DNA from: Beta vulgaris subsp. vulgaris
Taxonomy: Eukaryota; Streptophyta; Magnoliopsida; Caryophyllales; Amaranthaceae
Length of the DNA: 64,000 nt
Direction: 5' to 3'
NCBI RefSeq assembly: GCF_026745355.1
Contig: NC_079209.1
Location: 38,052,577-38,116,576 of the forward strand
In this document: positions 1 to 11,639 of the stretch, piece after piece
How positions within the stretch are numbered: the first letter of the stretch is position 1
Layout of the letters: every line of letters begins with the position of its first letter
The notes under the pieces: generated by a model
Told to the model about the DNA's origin: nothing
Database searches by the model: none
What the model saw: only the letters and a program-made list of their open reading frames with translations
Translations under genes and position numbers: made by a program

Positions 1-328
1 TAAGCATAACATTCTTGAGCCATACTGACATGGAAAACTTTTGGGCATCAAAGAAAAGTCCCACTGTGCATTGTGAAAATTCATACTAGTCAATTTCAAT
101 AGATTTTGCCTTCAGACACCAACTTCGACCAAGTACTCTCAATACACAAACAATATTGAACAATTGATTCCTTAGACACCAACTTCAACCACGTATTTTG
201 ATACAGAGACAGCATGCACACAGAGAAGAACATAAAATTTGAGAAATAGTAGGCCAGTATGCAGTATGGAGTACAATAATATCTCCTAATTCCTAACAAA
301 TGGTTGTTATTCGTAGCAAAAAGATACA

Positions 329-578
329 CTTCCTCTATTTGTTTTTAAAAGCAATACTTTTGACTTTTGCCGCACTCACACACCTCAGTTTGACGGCTTG
401 TTTTTACTAATTTATAAAAAAAACATACAAAATGTTGATGGAATTGTTACAATAAATATATTCATAATCTCAACTTTTCATAATTTTTACGAATATATAA
501 TTAGAGATATTAATTGGCAAGTTGTGCATTGGCAATCGTAAAAGTCAAACTGATGCACTTATTAAGAAACAGAGGAAG
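329..578. mobile_element. Stowaway-like MITE
   Basis: About 250 bp with imperfect terminal inverted repeats: CTTCCTCTATTTG at the left, and the complement of CTTCCTCTGTTTC at the right followed by TA. An inner pair also matches (ACTTTTGACTTTTGCC against the complement of GACTTTTACG). It lies in the intron downstream of CAX exon 5. The left boundary is uncertain by a few bases. Confidence 0.6.
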
Positions 579-647
579 TATCAAATATGAAGCATCCTCA
601 TCAGCAACAAAAATAAATAGAAACATGTATTCCATGGGCAAACGCAC

Positions 648-860
648 CCCATCAAGAGGATCATAAAGATTATGTTGACTTCTTAGCTGAAAGAACAGGT
701 AGCTTGCGTACGCCACCAGCATGATGCCGCTACTAAATCTTGAAAGAGAGAGCTCTGACTTGCCAAAATGCACCTCAGTGTGTGTAAAATGGAGCACAGC
801 TGGAAAAGTTATACCCATCACAGCCATTAGCAACAAGCCAGAGTTCATCAAGGCTGCAGA
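648..860 (-). CDS. CAX: CAX exon 5
   Basis: 213 nt, phase 0 at both ends. Acceptor TTTGACAG, donor GTGCGT. Encodes [17 protein letters not shown], then [14 protein letters not shown] and a membrane segment ending in [16 protein letters not shown], where CAX proteins enter the acidic central loop. The next exon is beyond the left edge; I saw no further CAX exon in 1-640. Confidence 0.9.
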
Positions 861-2291
861 CTGTCAAAAATTACATAGGTAAATATCACATCATCATGAA
901 AGATGAGTTAGAAATGCTAAACCTATACATCAGATTCTGCATAGTAATGGTTGATCAAACAAAGACAACTGTTTACCTTGTCGAAACTCTGGATTTTTGG
1001 ATGATGAACAACACCACCAGTGAAAAAGGCACATCCAAGAACTAAGAGCATATTTGACAATATAGAGCCCAATAAAGATTGTTGAACCACTCTAATCATT
1101 CCCATCTTCAGCGCATAGATCGAAATTATCATCTCTGTAGCATTGCCAAATGTGGCATTTAACAAACCTCCCACTGGATGCCAACAAATTTTGTTAGTTC
1201 GCCAAGTCTAATGCAAGCAGAAATGTACTAATACTATATTGCATAACCAAGCTCATTATGGTCTATGTATGCCTAGGTCGCAAATGTAATATCAAAAGAC
1301 ATCATTATACAAGTATGCACCAAAAACAACAAGCCACAAAAAAGAAAATGATATTAGTACATCTGACGGTGGGAAAAGTCAGTAGTTATTACCTGTAGGG
1401 CCTGTATAGAATGCAAGCTGCCTGCATCGTAAAGCACGGAGTAGCATACATTAGTAATTATTATTTGCATAACTGAGATATTAGAGAGCTTCATGAAACA
1501 GAGCAAGCTTACTCTGTTGCATAACCCAAGCGCTCTGCCAAAGGGGTGATTCCCAATAAGCTTAGAAAGAAGATCCATCCCTGGAATCCATACCAATTTG
1601 ATAAGATGACAGAGAAGGAACAGAATACTTCCCATCTTTATTCAATAACATAGTTAGCCATGAGTGGATGCAATAAATTTAAGTTTGAAGACTCCCATTA
1701 ATGGGGAAAGCACAAGCATGGACCATAACAACGAAAGTAACCTTTCGTGAAGTCCCTTTACTGAAAAATAGAAGTAACATGTCCTACAGTCACAAGCACA
1801 AGTCCCGAAAAATATCACTTAGAACAGGTAAAGGAAGATTCAAATTGAATTTCTCATACTTCCACTTTAGTTAAGTGACGGAGAGACCAATAGAAATGAA
1901 AAAAAAAATTATTTAAAAGGGAAAGTTGTGAAATCATGCTAAAACTAAGTTATTCATTGTCAGCAAACGACATAAGTGATTTTTAAATTTGGGTAGAGTA
2001 TTATGGAAGTATAGTGCTGCTTACATGTTTGTGAGTCAAGTAGTGGAGCAATATGGCCAAAGGGCCAAATGGTAGTAGCACATTTATTTTAGCTTTTATT
2101 AAGACTGTGTATATACTGCTAAAAGGGCTGATACGCAGCTTCTTTATTAACTGTGAATCTGGAACTTCTCTTTGCATTGCTGAAGATGTTTCAAAAACTA
2201 GAGGATGCACCCCCTTTCTACTGGATATGGTTGAGCTAAGTGGAATGTCCTCTCCAAATTCAAGGTCCAACTTTCCATCAACTGGTTCCAT
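648..2291 (-). CDS. CAX: Vacuolar cation/proton exchanger, CAX2/CAX5 type (5' half, five exons, truncated by window edge)
   Basis: A tonoplast antiporter that exchanges cytosolic Ca2+ or other divalent metals for vacuolar protons. I joined five minus-strand exons: 2291-2025, 1580-1513, 1421-1393, 1173-977 and 860-648 (774 nt, 258 codons). All have GT-AG borders and compatible phases. The joined product reads through [17 protein letters not shown], then the CaCA signature [14 protein letters not shown], then [18 protein letters not shown] and [14 protein letters not shown]. These are hallmarks of the first half of type I-B CAX proteins. The ATG at 2291 lies immediately after a CAG acceptor, so the first intron is probably in the 5' leader. 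The second CaCA repeat and the C-terminus are not in the window; the last donor (GTGCGT after 648) points off the left edge. Family assignment is firm; the exact paralogue is inference. Confidence 0.93.
977..1173 (-). CDS. CAX: CAX exon 4, first CaCA signature
   Basis: 197 nt. Encodes [19 protein letters not shown] and continues through [18 protein letters not shown] to FDK before donor GTAAAC. The acidic and polar residues of GNATE form the ion-selectivity region of the family. Confidence 0.93.
1393..1421 (-). CDS. CAX: CAX exon 3 (29 nt)
   Basis: A very short exon between acceptor GATGCAG and donor GTAATA. It encodes [10 protein letters not shown] and supplies the first base of the following Val codon. 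Its identity rests on exact agreement with the conserved CAX motif and on phase. Confidence 0.88.
1513..1580 (-). CDS. CAX: CAX exon 2
   Basis: 68 nt between acceptor TTCCAG and donor GTAAGC. It encodes [22 protein letters not shown] plus two bases of the next codon, the conserved second membrane segment of CAX proteins. Confidence 0.9.
2025..2291 (-). CDS. CAX: CAX exon 1 (coding)
   Basis: Begins with ATG ([12 protein letters not shown]) directly after acceptor TTTGCAG and ends at LTHKH before donor GTAAGC. It encodes an 89-residue cytosolic N-terminus plus the start of the first membrane segment ([17 protein letters not shown]). Phase 0 at its 3' end. Confidence 0.9.
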
Positions 2292-3802
2292 CTGCAAACA
2301 CCAAAAAACTGATGGGTCAAGGCCAGGTGCATAATAGAAAAAACTCAACATATAGCACTGTGCCAAAGGCAATCCATCTCTGAATCTCATGAGTAAACTG
2401 TTCTTACAATCAAAGAGTAATGAAGTTAAATCAACGCCTTTCCAGAAAAGATTTTGAACTTTCCATTCCACGAAATTTTATTCTATATAACATACGCAGT
2501 AGACTCTATTGTTTTTATCTGAAAGTATCATTCGATTTAGTAATGAAACTGAAGTAATTAAATTAACAAATTAAGATAAGGGAAGATTAGAACCTAAATT
2601 TAGTCTATAAAACTGTGCAATATGGCAGCTAGGAAAAAGTGTGTGCAAAGGTATGACTGGAACAAACGAGGAATCTGGAATAAGGTATTGAATTAAAAAA
2701 CTGAAACAAAACATGGCAGAAAATATAAATTCATGCTCCCGAGAAATTGCTGAGCAGAAGTCAAGGCGAAGGAAAAAGAACCCCCACTAATATTTCAGGT
2801 GGAATATCAGGAAGTCTAGGCAGGATAACGAAGAGTGAGGAGCTCAGGCTAGAATGTTCCTTAAGTCAGAAATTTAAGTAGTGACGACATCATTATACCT
2901 ATACTCAAAGATTCACTTTCAAGCACCAACATATAGAAATAAGATTATTACTATATAACCATTAAACAATTAGGCTCTCTGATTTTAAATGCTCCCAAAC
3001 CCAACCATGGAATTAAAATAAATACCTTAACATAGCTAAAACCATTCATCAACAATAGGAAAAACATACATTTGTAACCTTCACATACTTCCCACAGACA
3101 AAGAAAGGAGAAATTGACTAGGAGTGGCAATTGAAAGAGATGCCAGTGCAATGCATAGGACAGCCAACATGTTAAAACTCATGGACATGGATTAGATAAT
3201 TGCAACTAGTATATACCTAATTCACTAATCCCCCGCAAACTGCAGTTTAAAAAAAGCCGTGTTATTACACACAAGTGCCACACTTTAGGGATTTGGTTAA
3301 CAAAATTAGGTAGTAAATTGCGTTCCCATACTCATTGTTGTATCACGAATTAGGTAAAACACACGGTTGCAACATTAAGAAGCAAATATTTAGCAATGTC
3401 CAAAATGAGAGCAAACAAGACTGAGCATCTCATAGTTATGACTTCAATATCAAAGCTATTGTGCTCAATAAACTTCCAATGTCAATCAAGATTGAAAATA
3501 AGACAAGTGCATAAGCAGCATATGAAGCCATGTTAAACCCTTAAATATTACAATTTACAAAGTGGGGGGACCAAGCAGTGAGCTACAAGCTTCATTACTA
3601 AAACACTGTTAACACTGTAACACTGAACAGAAACAAACAAAACACACATAAATCAAAAACACAAATAAGTCAATGATGATCAAATCCAGATATATAACAT
3701 GCTAAATCAGATCCATTTTAACAACAAATTACAAACCAAAGTCAATAATAATCTGACCAAGTAAAACAAAAATCCAAACAATAAATGAGTAATTTGGATT
3801 AC
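2292..3802 (-). other. Putative 5'-leader intron of the CAX gene
   Basis: On the minus strand a donor-like TTTGTAGAG/GTAATCC ends at 3803, and an acceptor TTTGCAG lies directly before the ATG at 2291. The 1.5 kb between them holds no open frame matching CAX. A TATAAAAG sequence (complement of 3951-3958) upstream of 3803 could be the promoter, giving a short leader exon. Inference only; transcripts were not available. Confidence 0.5.
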
Positions 3803-3950
3803 CTCTACAAAAACAGCTGAAGTAGTTAATAAATTTGATGGGTGCTTCAATTTGAATGTTTCTGAGATTCTTCCTTGAAAAACAAATAGTACCCAGCTTG
3901 AAGAAGTTGAAAATGAGAGCAGAAAAGGAAAGAAAAATGAAAGTTCCTGT

Positions 3951-3958
3951 CTTTTATA
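3951..3958 (-). promoter_or_regulatory. Possible TATA box of the CAX gene
   Basis: The complement reads TATAAAAG, about 150 bp upstream of the proposed leader-exon donor at 3803. The 3960-4440 stretch upstream is AT-rich and contains no recognised gene or element. Confidence 0.3.
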
Positions 3959-4443
3959 TTAGTTGGTTGTGTTGTTTTATTGGAATCAGCTAAGAACAGC
4001 TATACTTCTCAGCTGAAGTTTCAAGATTTAAGAGAAATAGTCGTCGCAGATGGAGGGAGATGAAGATGAAACTTCCACGAAGTAACCCATTGAAATTCAA
4101 AGAATTTCTTAAACCAGACTAGTTTCCTTTTCTCAAGTTTAAAATTAATTTTCTGTGTTTAAATTATTAAATTGAGAAAGTGGGTTTTAATGTTTTGGTT
4201 GTCTTGTCAGTTTCACGTCGTTTCTCATCTAACATTGACGGTTATTAGAAATTTAGAACTAACTTAGGAGTTAGGACAAGATAGATATTTGGGCAACAAA
4301 TAACGTGACTCAGGTCAGATAAGTACGCTATGTTTGGTAAGTGGTGCTAACATACGAGTGCTCAAATCTAGCCGACCCTATAAATATGAGTTGCTACTTG
4401 ATTATGTTATCGACCTGCAAAATTAAGCGAAATATTTAAGTTG

Positions 4444-4686
4444 TGTTGTGAGAAATATGGAAATAAGATAATATAAGTAGAGAGAGTTTTGTATATTGAA
4501 GTATTTTGATCTGATGCGTATATGTAAATCTTACGCTTACATATTTATAGTGGTAAATTATACCACTGTTTACATAGAGTAGAGTAGTAGGGCGGTAGAA
4601 AAATGTTGCATTGCATTGAATGTTGATGGGCATTGTCAAAGTTGGTGTACTCCAAAGTCCAACCTGACAGTCACAACTATGTAACA
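4444..4686 (-). repeat. 3' LTR of Copia element
   Basis: 243 bp, near-identical to 10806-11049. Contains a TATTTATAG-like TATA sequence. Confidence 0.95.
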
Positions 4687-4881
4687 CTCCCCCTTGAATG
4701 TCAGTGTTGGTTCTATGTTTTATATGCTTTTGATATACTGCCTCATTAAAAACCTTGTTAGGAAAAACCCGGTGGGACAAAAACCTGATCGAAGGGAAAA
4801 AGAGTGCAGCGCATATAATACTCCCCCTCAATCTAGCATATATCACGAAGATGATGCATTCCAATTTTTCGGACTAATTCT

Positions 4882-7800
4882 TCAAATTTCTTCGCCGGAA
4901 GGATTTGGTGAATAAATCTGCAAGATTCTCACATGATTGGATTTGTCGATGTTGATCGTCCCTTCCTTTTGGAGGTCATGAGTGAAGAAGAGCTTTGGTG
5001 ATAAATGTTTAGTTCTGTCTCCTTTGATGTACCCTTCGCTTACTTGGGTGATGCATGCAGTATTGTCTTCGTAGATGATAGTTGGATTTGTTGTTATTGT
5101 TTCCATCCCACATTCTTCTTGGATATTCTTGATCATTGACCTTAGCCATACACATTCCCTTCCAGCTTCATAAAGAGCAATTAATTCTGCATGATTTGAT
5201 GATGTGGCCGTCAAAGTCTGCTTTGTAGATTTCCAAGATATTGCAGTACCTCCATAAGTGAATACATATCCGGATTGAGACTTAGCCTTTTGTGGGTCTG
5301 AAGGTAGCCAGCATCTGCATATCCAATGAGTGACGCATTGGTCTTGACTGATAGAATAATCCGAGATCTTGTGTTCCTCGAAGATAACGTAATAAGTGTC
5401 TGACTCCATTCCAATGTCTCTTTTGGTGCATTGCTGTATCTAGCTAAAGTTTACTGAAAAAGCTATGTCAGGTCGAGTATTGTTAGCCAAGTACATTAAG
5501 CACCAATTGCACTTAGATATGGTACTTCAGGACCAAGAATCTCCTCGTTTCTTCTCGTGGTCTGAATGGATCATCTTTCTCATTCAGGGAACGCACTACC
5601 ATTGGAGAACTTATTGGGTGGGCTTTGTCCATGAAAAAACGTTTCAGGATTTTTTCTGTATAGTTTGATTGATGGACAAAAATCCCATTTCTTAGATGTT
5701 CCATTTGCAGGCCAAGGCAAAATTTTGTCTTCCCGAGATCTTTCATCTCAAATTCTTTCATCAAGTATTTTGCAGTCGCTTCAAGTTCTCTAGGAGTTCC
5801 GATAATGTTCAAATCATCGACATATACAGCAATGATCGCGAATCCTGATTTAGATCGCTTAATGAAAACACAGGGACTGATTTGATTATTTTTGAATCCT
5901 TCTTTCAATAGGTATTCACTAAGACGATTTACCACATTCTTCCAGATTGTTTTAACCCATAGAGTGATTTTCTCAATTTTATTGAGAACATCTCTTTGGG
6001 CATGCAATTTTCTGGTAGTTTTAGTCCTTCAGGAACTTTCATATAAATATCTGTGTCAAGTGAGCCATACAAATATGCGGTCACTACATCCATCAATCTC
6101 ATTTGCAATCCTTTCGAAACTGATAAACTTACCAGAAATCTTAGTGTAGTTGCATCGACTACTGGAGAATATGTCTCATCATAATCAATCCCTGGCATTT
6201 GCGAAAAACCTTGGGCTACTAATCTTGCCTTATATCTAGTAACCTCATTTTTCTCATTTCGTTTTCTCACGAATACCCATTTGTACCCAACTGGTTTTAC
6301 ACCTTTTGGTATTTGGGTTATTTGACCGAATACTTCACGTTTTTCAAGTGATCTCAATTCTGCTTGAATTGCCTCTTTCCATTTTGGCCAATCTTTTCTA
6401 CGGCGACATTCATCAACTGTATTTGGCTCTACATCATTTTCATCGTATGTCATTTCAACCGCTATCGAGTAAGCAAAAATTTCATTCAAGACAACATCTT
6501 TTCGATTCCATTGTCTCTTTGTAGAAACATAAATTAATTGAAGTTTCATTGTTGTCTAGCTTTCATGTTCCTTTTCTTCTGGAACACGTTTTCTTCATTT
6601 TTGTTTTCATCATGCTCTGTTGGGAGATTTATATTAATTTCGTTCGTTGTCTCCCCTTGCCTTTTCATTTTTCTCGGTTTTAAATCTTTAGAACCGGGTG
6701 GTCTGCCACGTTTTCGACGTGCTATTGACTCATTTTCAATTGCCTTATTGTCATTAGGAATTTCAATCCGTTCCGGAGCATTCGCAGCAGGTACATGTGA
6801 CTTTGTCACTTTCTTAGAATCTGTGAATGCATCTGGCAATTGGTTTGCAATACTTTGCAGATGAACAATTTTCTTGACTTCTTGTTCACATGAATTTGTT
6901 CTCGGGTCCAGAAACGACATTTGCGATGCGTTCCATGTAATTTCCGATTTTATATTTTGTGGGTCCACTTTCTCTCCCCCTAAGGATGGGAATACCGACT
7001 CATTAAAATGACAGTCGGCAAATCGAGCCGTAAATAGATCACCAGTTGTTGGCTCTAAATATTTGATAATTGATGGAGATTCAAATCCAACTATATTCCC
7101 ATCCTTCTTTGTGGACCCATTTTAGTACGTTGGGGCGGAGCAATAGGTACATGTACAGCGCACCCAAAAATTCTCAAATGTGAGATATTCGGTTCTCGAC
7201 CAGATACTAATTGTAATGGTGAGAATTTGTGATAGGCTGTCGGCCTTAATCTTATCAATGTTGCCGCATGTAATATAGCATGACCCCAAGTAGTAGATGG
7301 AATTTTGACCTCATTATTAATGGTCTTGCAATTAATTGTAGTCTTTTGATTAATGATTCAGCAAGACCATTTTGTGTATGTACATGAGGTACAGGGTGCT
7401 CAACAATAATCCCAATAGACATGCAATAGTCATTAAATGTTTGGGATGTAAATTCCCCAGCATTGTCTAATCTTATTTTCTTTATTGTATGATCTGGGAA
7501 TTCTTAATCGAATTATTTGAGCCAAAAGTTTTGCAAATGCAACATTTCTGCTTGACAGAAGGCTCACATGTGACCATCGAGTAGAGGCATCAATTAATAC
7601 CATGAAATAACGAAATGGTCCACATGCAGGATGAATAGGCCCACAAATATCTCCTTGAATTCTTTCTAAAAACATTGGAGATTCAGTGGCAATCTTATTT
7701 ATAGATGGTCTGATTATCAATTTGCCAAGTGAGCATGCAGAGCATGTTAATTCATTTGACCGAGGAATTTTGACATTCTTTATAGAGTGTCCATTTGAGT

Positions 7801-9481
7801 TTTCAATGATTCTATGCATCATTCCTGTGCCGGGATGGCCTAATCGGTCATGCCTAAGAGTAAATGATTTTCTATTATCTAACTTCTGGTTAGATATCAT
7901 ATTAATTTCAATCGGACGTATATCTATGCGATATAGTCCCGAGGAAATTGCTGGCAATTTTTCATAGATGTATTTCTTGCCGTTTTTTCTGCCGTTAGGC
8001 ATATGAATTCCTCTTTGTTCACCGTCATTGTTTCCAAATGGTAACCATTCTGACGTACATCTTTGAAACTTATGAGGTTCCTTCGAGATTTACTCGAATA
8101 TAATGCGTCATTAATTATCAATTTTGTCCCATTTGGAAATATAATGCAAGCTTTTCCAGAGCCTTCAATTAGCTTGGCTGTCCCAGAAATTGTACTAACA
8201 TTTGCTTGGAATATTGTAAGTTTTGAAAAATACTCTTTATTTTTCAATATGGTGTGTGTTGTCCCACTGTCCAGGAGACATTGTTCTTTGTTCCAACTTC
8301 TGATGAATTCATATCTTCATAAATAATAAATACGATTGTATAATATATTTTAAAATAAATACATGAAAGTGGATATTGAAGCAGTTAAATAAACTAAGCA
8401 CATTAATCGATTGTGATCTAAACAAATTATTTTCTTCAGCATCATCCATAAAAAAATCTGAAACATCAAGGCTGGGCATGGATGTAGTGGCTTCATTAAC
8501 AAAGTTTGCTTCAGCATTTTTTCCTTTGTTTTTTATTGAAGCTTGATATAGATCTACCAAATGTTTGGCAGTACGACATGTGCGGCCCCAGTGCCCAGTC
8601 ATGCCACATCTATGGCAAGTATCATTTCCTTTATAGGACGTCTGCCTCTGATTTCCAGATGATTGTCCCCAATTTTTATCAGAATGTTTAAAATTATTAT
8701 TTCTTGGGGAAAATCGGCCTCTTCCACGTCCACGCCCTCGGCCACGGTAATTACCACGTCCTCTCCCACGACCGTTGTAATTACCGCTCCACCACTATGT
8801 ATAGCATTTGCTTCTGGTGGATTAGAGCTTTCTATTGCATTTATCTCATGAGTGGCTGAAGACCCCGTAGGTCTAAGATTATGATTTTTCAGCAAAAGAT
8901 CATTATTTTGTTCAGCCACAAGTAGTACTGAGATTAGCTCAGAGTACTTTTTGAAAGCTCTGAACCTGTATTGTTCTGCCAATATGATATTAGAGGCGTG
9001 GAAAGTGGAGAGCGTTTTGTTTATCATTTGCTCTTCTGTGATGGGATGATCACAATATCTTAACAATGATACAATTCTAAACAATGTTGAATTGTAATCA
9101 CTGACTGTTTTAAAATCCTGGAACCTCAGATTGGTCCAGTCATAATGTGCCTTTGGGAGAAGCACATTTTTGTGATGCCCATATCTTTCATTTAGGCTAT
9201 CCCATAGTTCTTTTGGATCATCCACAAGTAGATATTCACTTTTTAAACTTTCATGTAAATGATGTTCTTAGGAGGACTAAGGCTTTTGCCTTTTCTTGTA
9301 CAGTCGCAATTTTAACTGATGCGGCTGTTGTAGTTGCATCCCCTTGTTGGGTTGTCACATCTTTAATTGTATGTTCCAGTCCTTGGGCCTTTAAATTCAT
9401 TTGGGCGTCCACCGTCCATTCTAAAAACTTTTGCCCAGATAGATCTAGTATGTTAAATTGTCTTTTCACTAGATCTCCCAT
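4882..9481 (-). pseudogene. Copia gag-pol polyprotein, broken by several frameshifts
   Basis: Gag starts at the ATG at 9481 (MGDLVKRQFNILDL). One extra A near 9265 and a shift near 8790, before a Gly/Arg-rich tract, break gag. The zinc knuckle CHRCGMTGHWGRTC lies at 8618-8576 and the protease active site LLDSGTTHT at about 8271-8263. The pre-integrase HDRLGHPG and integrase start lie at 8002-7433. The reverse transcriptase has YKARLVAQGF and KSLYGLKQS (6549-5929), then AVYVDDLNIIG (6007-5513). RNase H (5414-4882) has SGYVFTYGGTAISWKSTKQ and AELIALYEAGRE. Shifts also occur near 8000, inside the integrase, and between RT and RNase H, so no full polyprotein can be made from this copy. Confidence 0.9.
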
Positions 9482-10105
9482 TCTTTTGACTACAAATAGG
9501 TAAATATTTGAAATTAGTAATGATGATAAATCACATATATATATTATCTCCCCCTGATTTATATCATTATTATTATAGATAAATAATACAAACAAAAAAA
9601 ACTAAAAATAGCATACAACAATAATGAAGCTAAAAAAAACAAGAAAATAAAAAATAGAAACAAAATACAACAAGTGAATAAACAAAAAAAAACTTCCTAA
9701 AATGCACTTAAAGACAAAAAAAATTGATATTCATGTGCATTTTTCGCCATTCTTCCAGGGGAATTTTTTTTGTCTCCTATTATGTATTAGGAGATATATC
9801 ATTAATGCCATGAGGAGGAAAAAGAAACCGGCTATAAGAAATAAGTAAGTTTTATTTTCCTAAAATCCTCTTCAAAAGAGGAAGATGAGGGTGAGGACGG
9901 TTGTTCGGCGTTAAACATGGTGGCCGGAAGGTTGAGGAAGAAGAAAAAAAATTTGTGGGTTTAGAGAAAAAAAATCGGAAGAAGATAAGGATATGTGGTG
10001 AAAATGGGGATGGTAATCCGCTTTTATAGAGGGTTATCCCTAACTGTGCATTCATATCAGTTAAAAAATATACAACGCAATAAAATTCTAATATTGACAA
10101 ATATA

Positions 10106-10690
10106 TTAGAGCATGCTAGTAAATTGGATATAATATATGTAACTATAAATGCAAAAAAATAGAAGATTAGAGACAATAATATATAATAATGTTCTAATGC
10201 TTGTTCCCTGCATATACATACAATTATTGCACATATAAGAGATAATAATTATCATTTCACTAGGCCGTCCATATACGGCAATAAAAAAAATTAACCTGTC
10301 CATATAGGCGGTTAAGAGCAAAAAATAAAATAACATAAATAAAAGTCCTTGCCCTCCATGAAGGGCGTTAAATTGTTCTGTCGTTAGAGTATGGTGACGT
10401 TTACTACTAGTTTCTTCCTGTTCATCTCTATCTCTTTTATTACTGGGCGGAGGTTGATTTTCAGCTGGTTGTATAGGAGGGTTATTATTGGTGTTGGGAA
10501 CAGGGGTTTGTGGGTTTTCTCTGGTATGGGTATTTGTACCGTTGTTACGGTTACTGGGTCGGGGCTGTATTACAGTTCCCCTCGCTGGGTTGGTAGTAAA
10601 TGGCACATTGTTTCGCTCTATCCAAAAATAAACACCCGAAACAGTGACATTATGTAAAATAATGTTAATCCCGTTACTTTGTTGGTCCAT
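10106..10690 (-). CDS. Extra ORF between the 5' LTR and gag of the Copia element, function unknown
   Basis: A 194-codon frame starts 116 bp inside the 5' LTR, well ahead of gag. Residues 1-115 look protein-like: a short hydrophobic-mixed start (MDQQSNGINIILHNVTVSGV), a Pro/Asn/Thr-rich middle, then a basic/acidic patch (NKRDRDEQEETSSKRHH) and TTEQFNALHGG. The remainder is AT-rich and hydrophobic and may be read-through of non-coding leader, or intron. It does not resemble gag, envelope or any family I recognise. Leaders of this length often contain chance frames, so expression is unproven. Confidence 0.4.
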   Translation of the reverse strand: MDQQSNGINIILHNVTVSGVYFWIERNNVPFTTNPARGTVIQPRPSNRNNGTNTHTRENPQTPVPNTNNNPPIQPAENQPPPSNKRDRDEQEETSSKRHHTLTTEQFNALHGGQGLLFMLFYFLLLTAYMDRLIFFIAVYGRPSEMIIIISYMCNNCMYMQGTSIRTLLYIIVSNLLFFCIYSYIYYIQFTSML

Positions 10691-10805
10691 GTTTGGATAG
10701 TAAAGGGTTGAGCTTGGAAAAAAAATTTAAACTTAAAAACAAAATGGATGTAAAGATTTTAAGGATACCTTAAAAATTTTTGGTAGAACACTCGTGCTGA
10801 TAACG

Positions 10806-11049
10806 TGTTGTGAGAAATATGGAAATAAGATAATACAAGTAGAGAGAGTTTTGTATATTGAAGTATTTTGATCTGATGCGTATATGTAAATCTTACGCTT
10901 ACATATTTATAGTGGTAAATTATACCACTGTTTACATAGAGTAGAGTAGTAGGGCGGTAGAAAAATGTTGCATTGCATTGAATGTTGATGGGCATTGTCA
11001 AAGTTGGTGTACTCCAAAGTCCAACCTGACAGTCACAACTATTGTAACA
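10806..11049 (-). repeat. 5' LTR of Copia element
   Basis: 244 bp, followed at 11050-11054 by the AGTTG target duplication. Confidence 0.95.
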
Positions 11050-11082
11050 AGTTGAAATAAGAGTGTTGGAAAATATATATTA

Positions 11083-11420
11083 TCTATACTAATATATTAA
11101 AAGGCGTGCGTAATTGAGGAATGGTGCCACGTGGCGCTCTTCCTGGGAAGTTTTAGGGCCTGTTCTCTTCGGCATAAAACAGTTGAACTGAACTGAAAAT
11201 AAGATGGGGAGAACAGACCCTTAGTTCATGTAATGAATATACAATAAAAAAAATTAGAAATTGCATAGTATAGGTTCTGATCCCGGCCCATGACCTCATG
11301 ATTCATGTACTAAAGTTTTAACCACTAGACCAAGTTTTATTTAGTATTATCATATCAAAGTACAATATTAATAAATGAAAATTTTTCTTACCCGGGACAT
11401 AGCCCGGGCCTTATAACTAG
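11083..11420 (+). mobile_element. Non-autonomous Helitron
   Basis: Starts TCTATACTAATATATT after an A. Ends with a CCCGGG-ACATAG-CCCGGG hairpin, then CCTTATAACTAG, followed by T. TC at the start, CTAG at the end, a hairpin about 10 bases before the end and insertion between A and T are the Helitron rules. No coding capacity. It lies 29 bp past the Copia target duplication. Confidence 0.82.
11156..11220. mobile_element. 65-bp Tourist/Harbinger-type MITE nested in Helitron
   Basis: GGGCCTGTTCTC at the left is matched by the complement GAGAACAGACCC at the right. TTA flanks both sides (11153-11155 and 11221-11223). The TTA duplication and GGGYCTGTTC ends are typical of PIF/Harbinger-derived MITEs. 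Confidence 0.75.
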
Positions 11421-11639
11421 TTATTTTATAAAAAAGTTGGAATTTGGTAATACTAAAACTATTATTACATTATCCCTTCAAAAACTATTATTACATTAGC
11501 TTTTATGTTTTTAACGGAGCAACTAATTATTGGATTCAGGCAACATCACGGATAATTTAAGAAAACTTAATAGATATTGTTTGGGAGTGACACTTATCGC
11601 AAAAATAAGTCATAGCTTTGTGGTTTGATCAACTATATA

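Larger units (their letters stand above)
4444..11049 (-). mobile_element. Young Copia LTR retrotransposon
   Basis: A complete LTR element of 6.6 kb on the minus strand. The LTRs (4444-4686 and 10806-11049) begin TGTTGTGAG and end GTAACA, and differ by one substitution and one single-base indel. The 5-bp target duplication AGTTG is present at 4439-4443 and 11050-11054. A purine tract (AAGGGGGAG on the minus strand) borders the 3' LTR. Just inside the 5' LTR is TTATCAGCACGAG, a possible primer site. Domain order gag, protease, integrase, reverse transcriptase, RNase H is Copia order. It inserted about 0.5 kb upstream of the likely CAX promoter. Confidence 0.95.

Noticed and set aside
2053..2334. 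93-codon plus-strand frame
   Set aside because: Antisense shadow of CAX exon 1.
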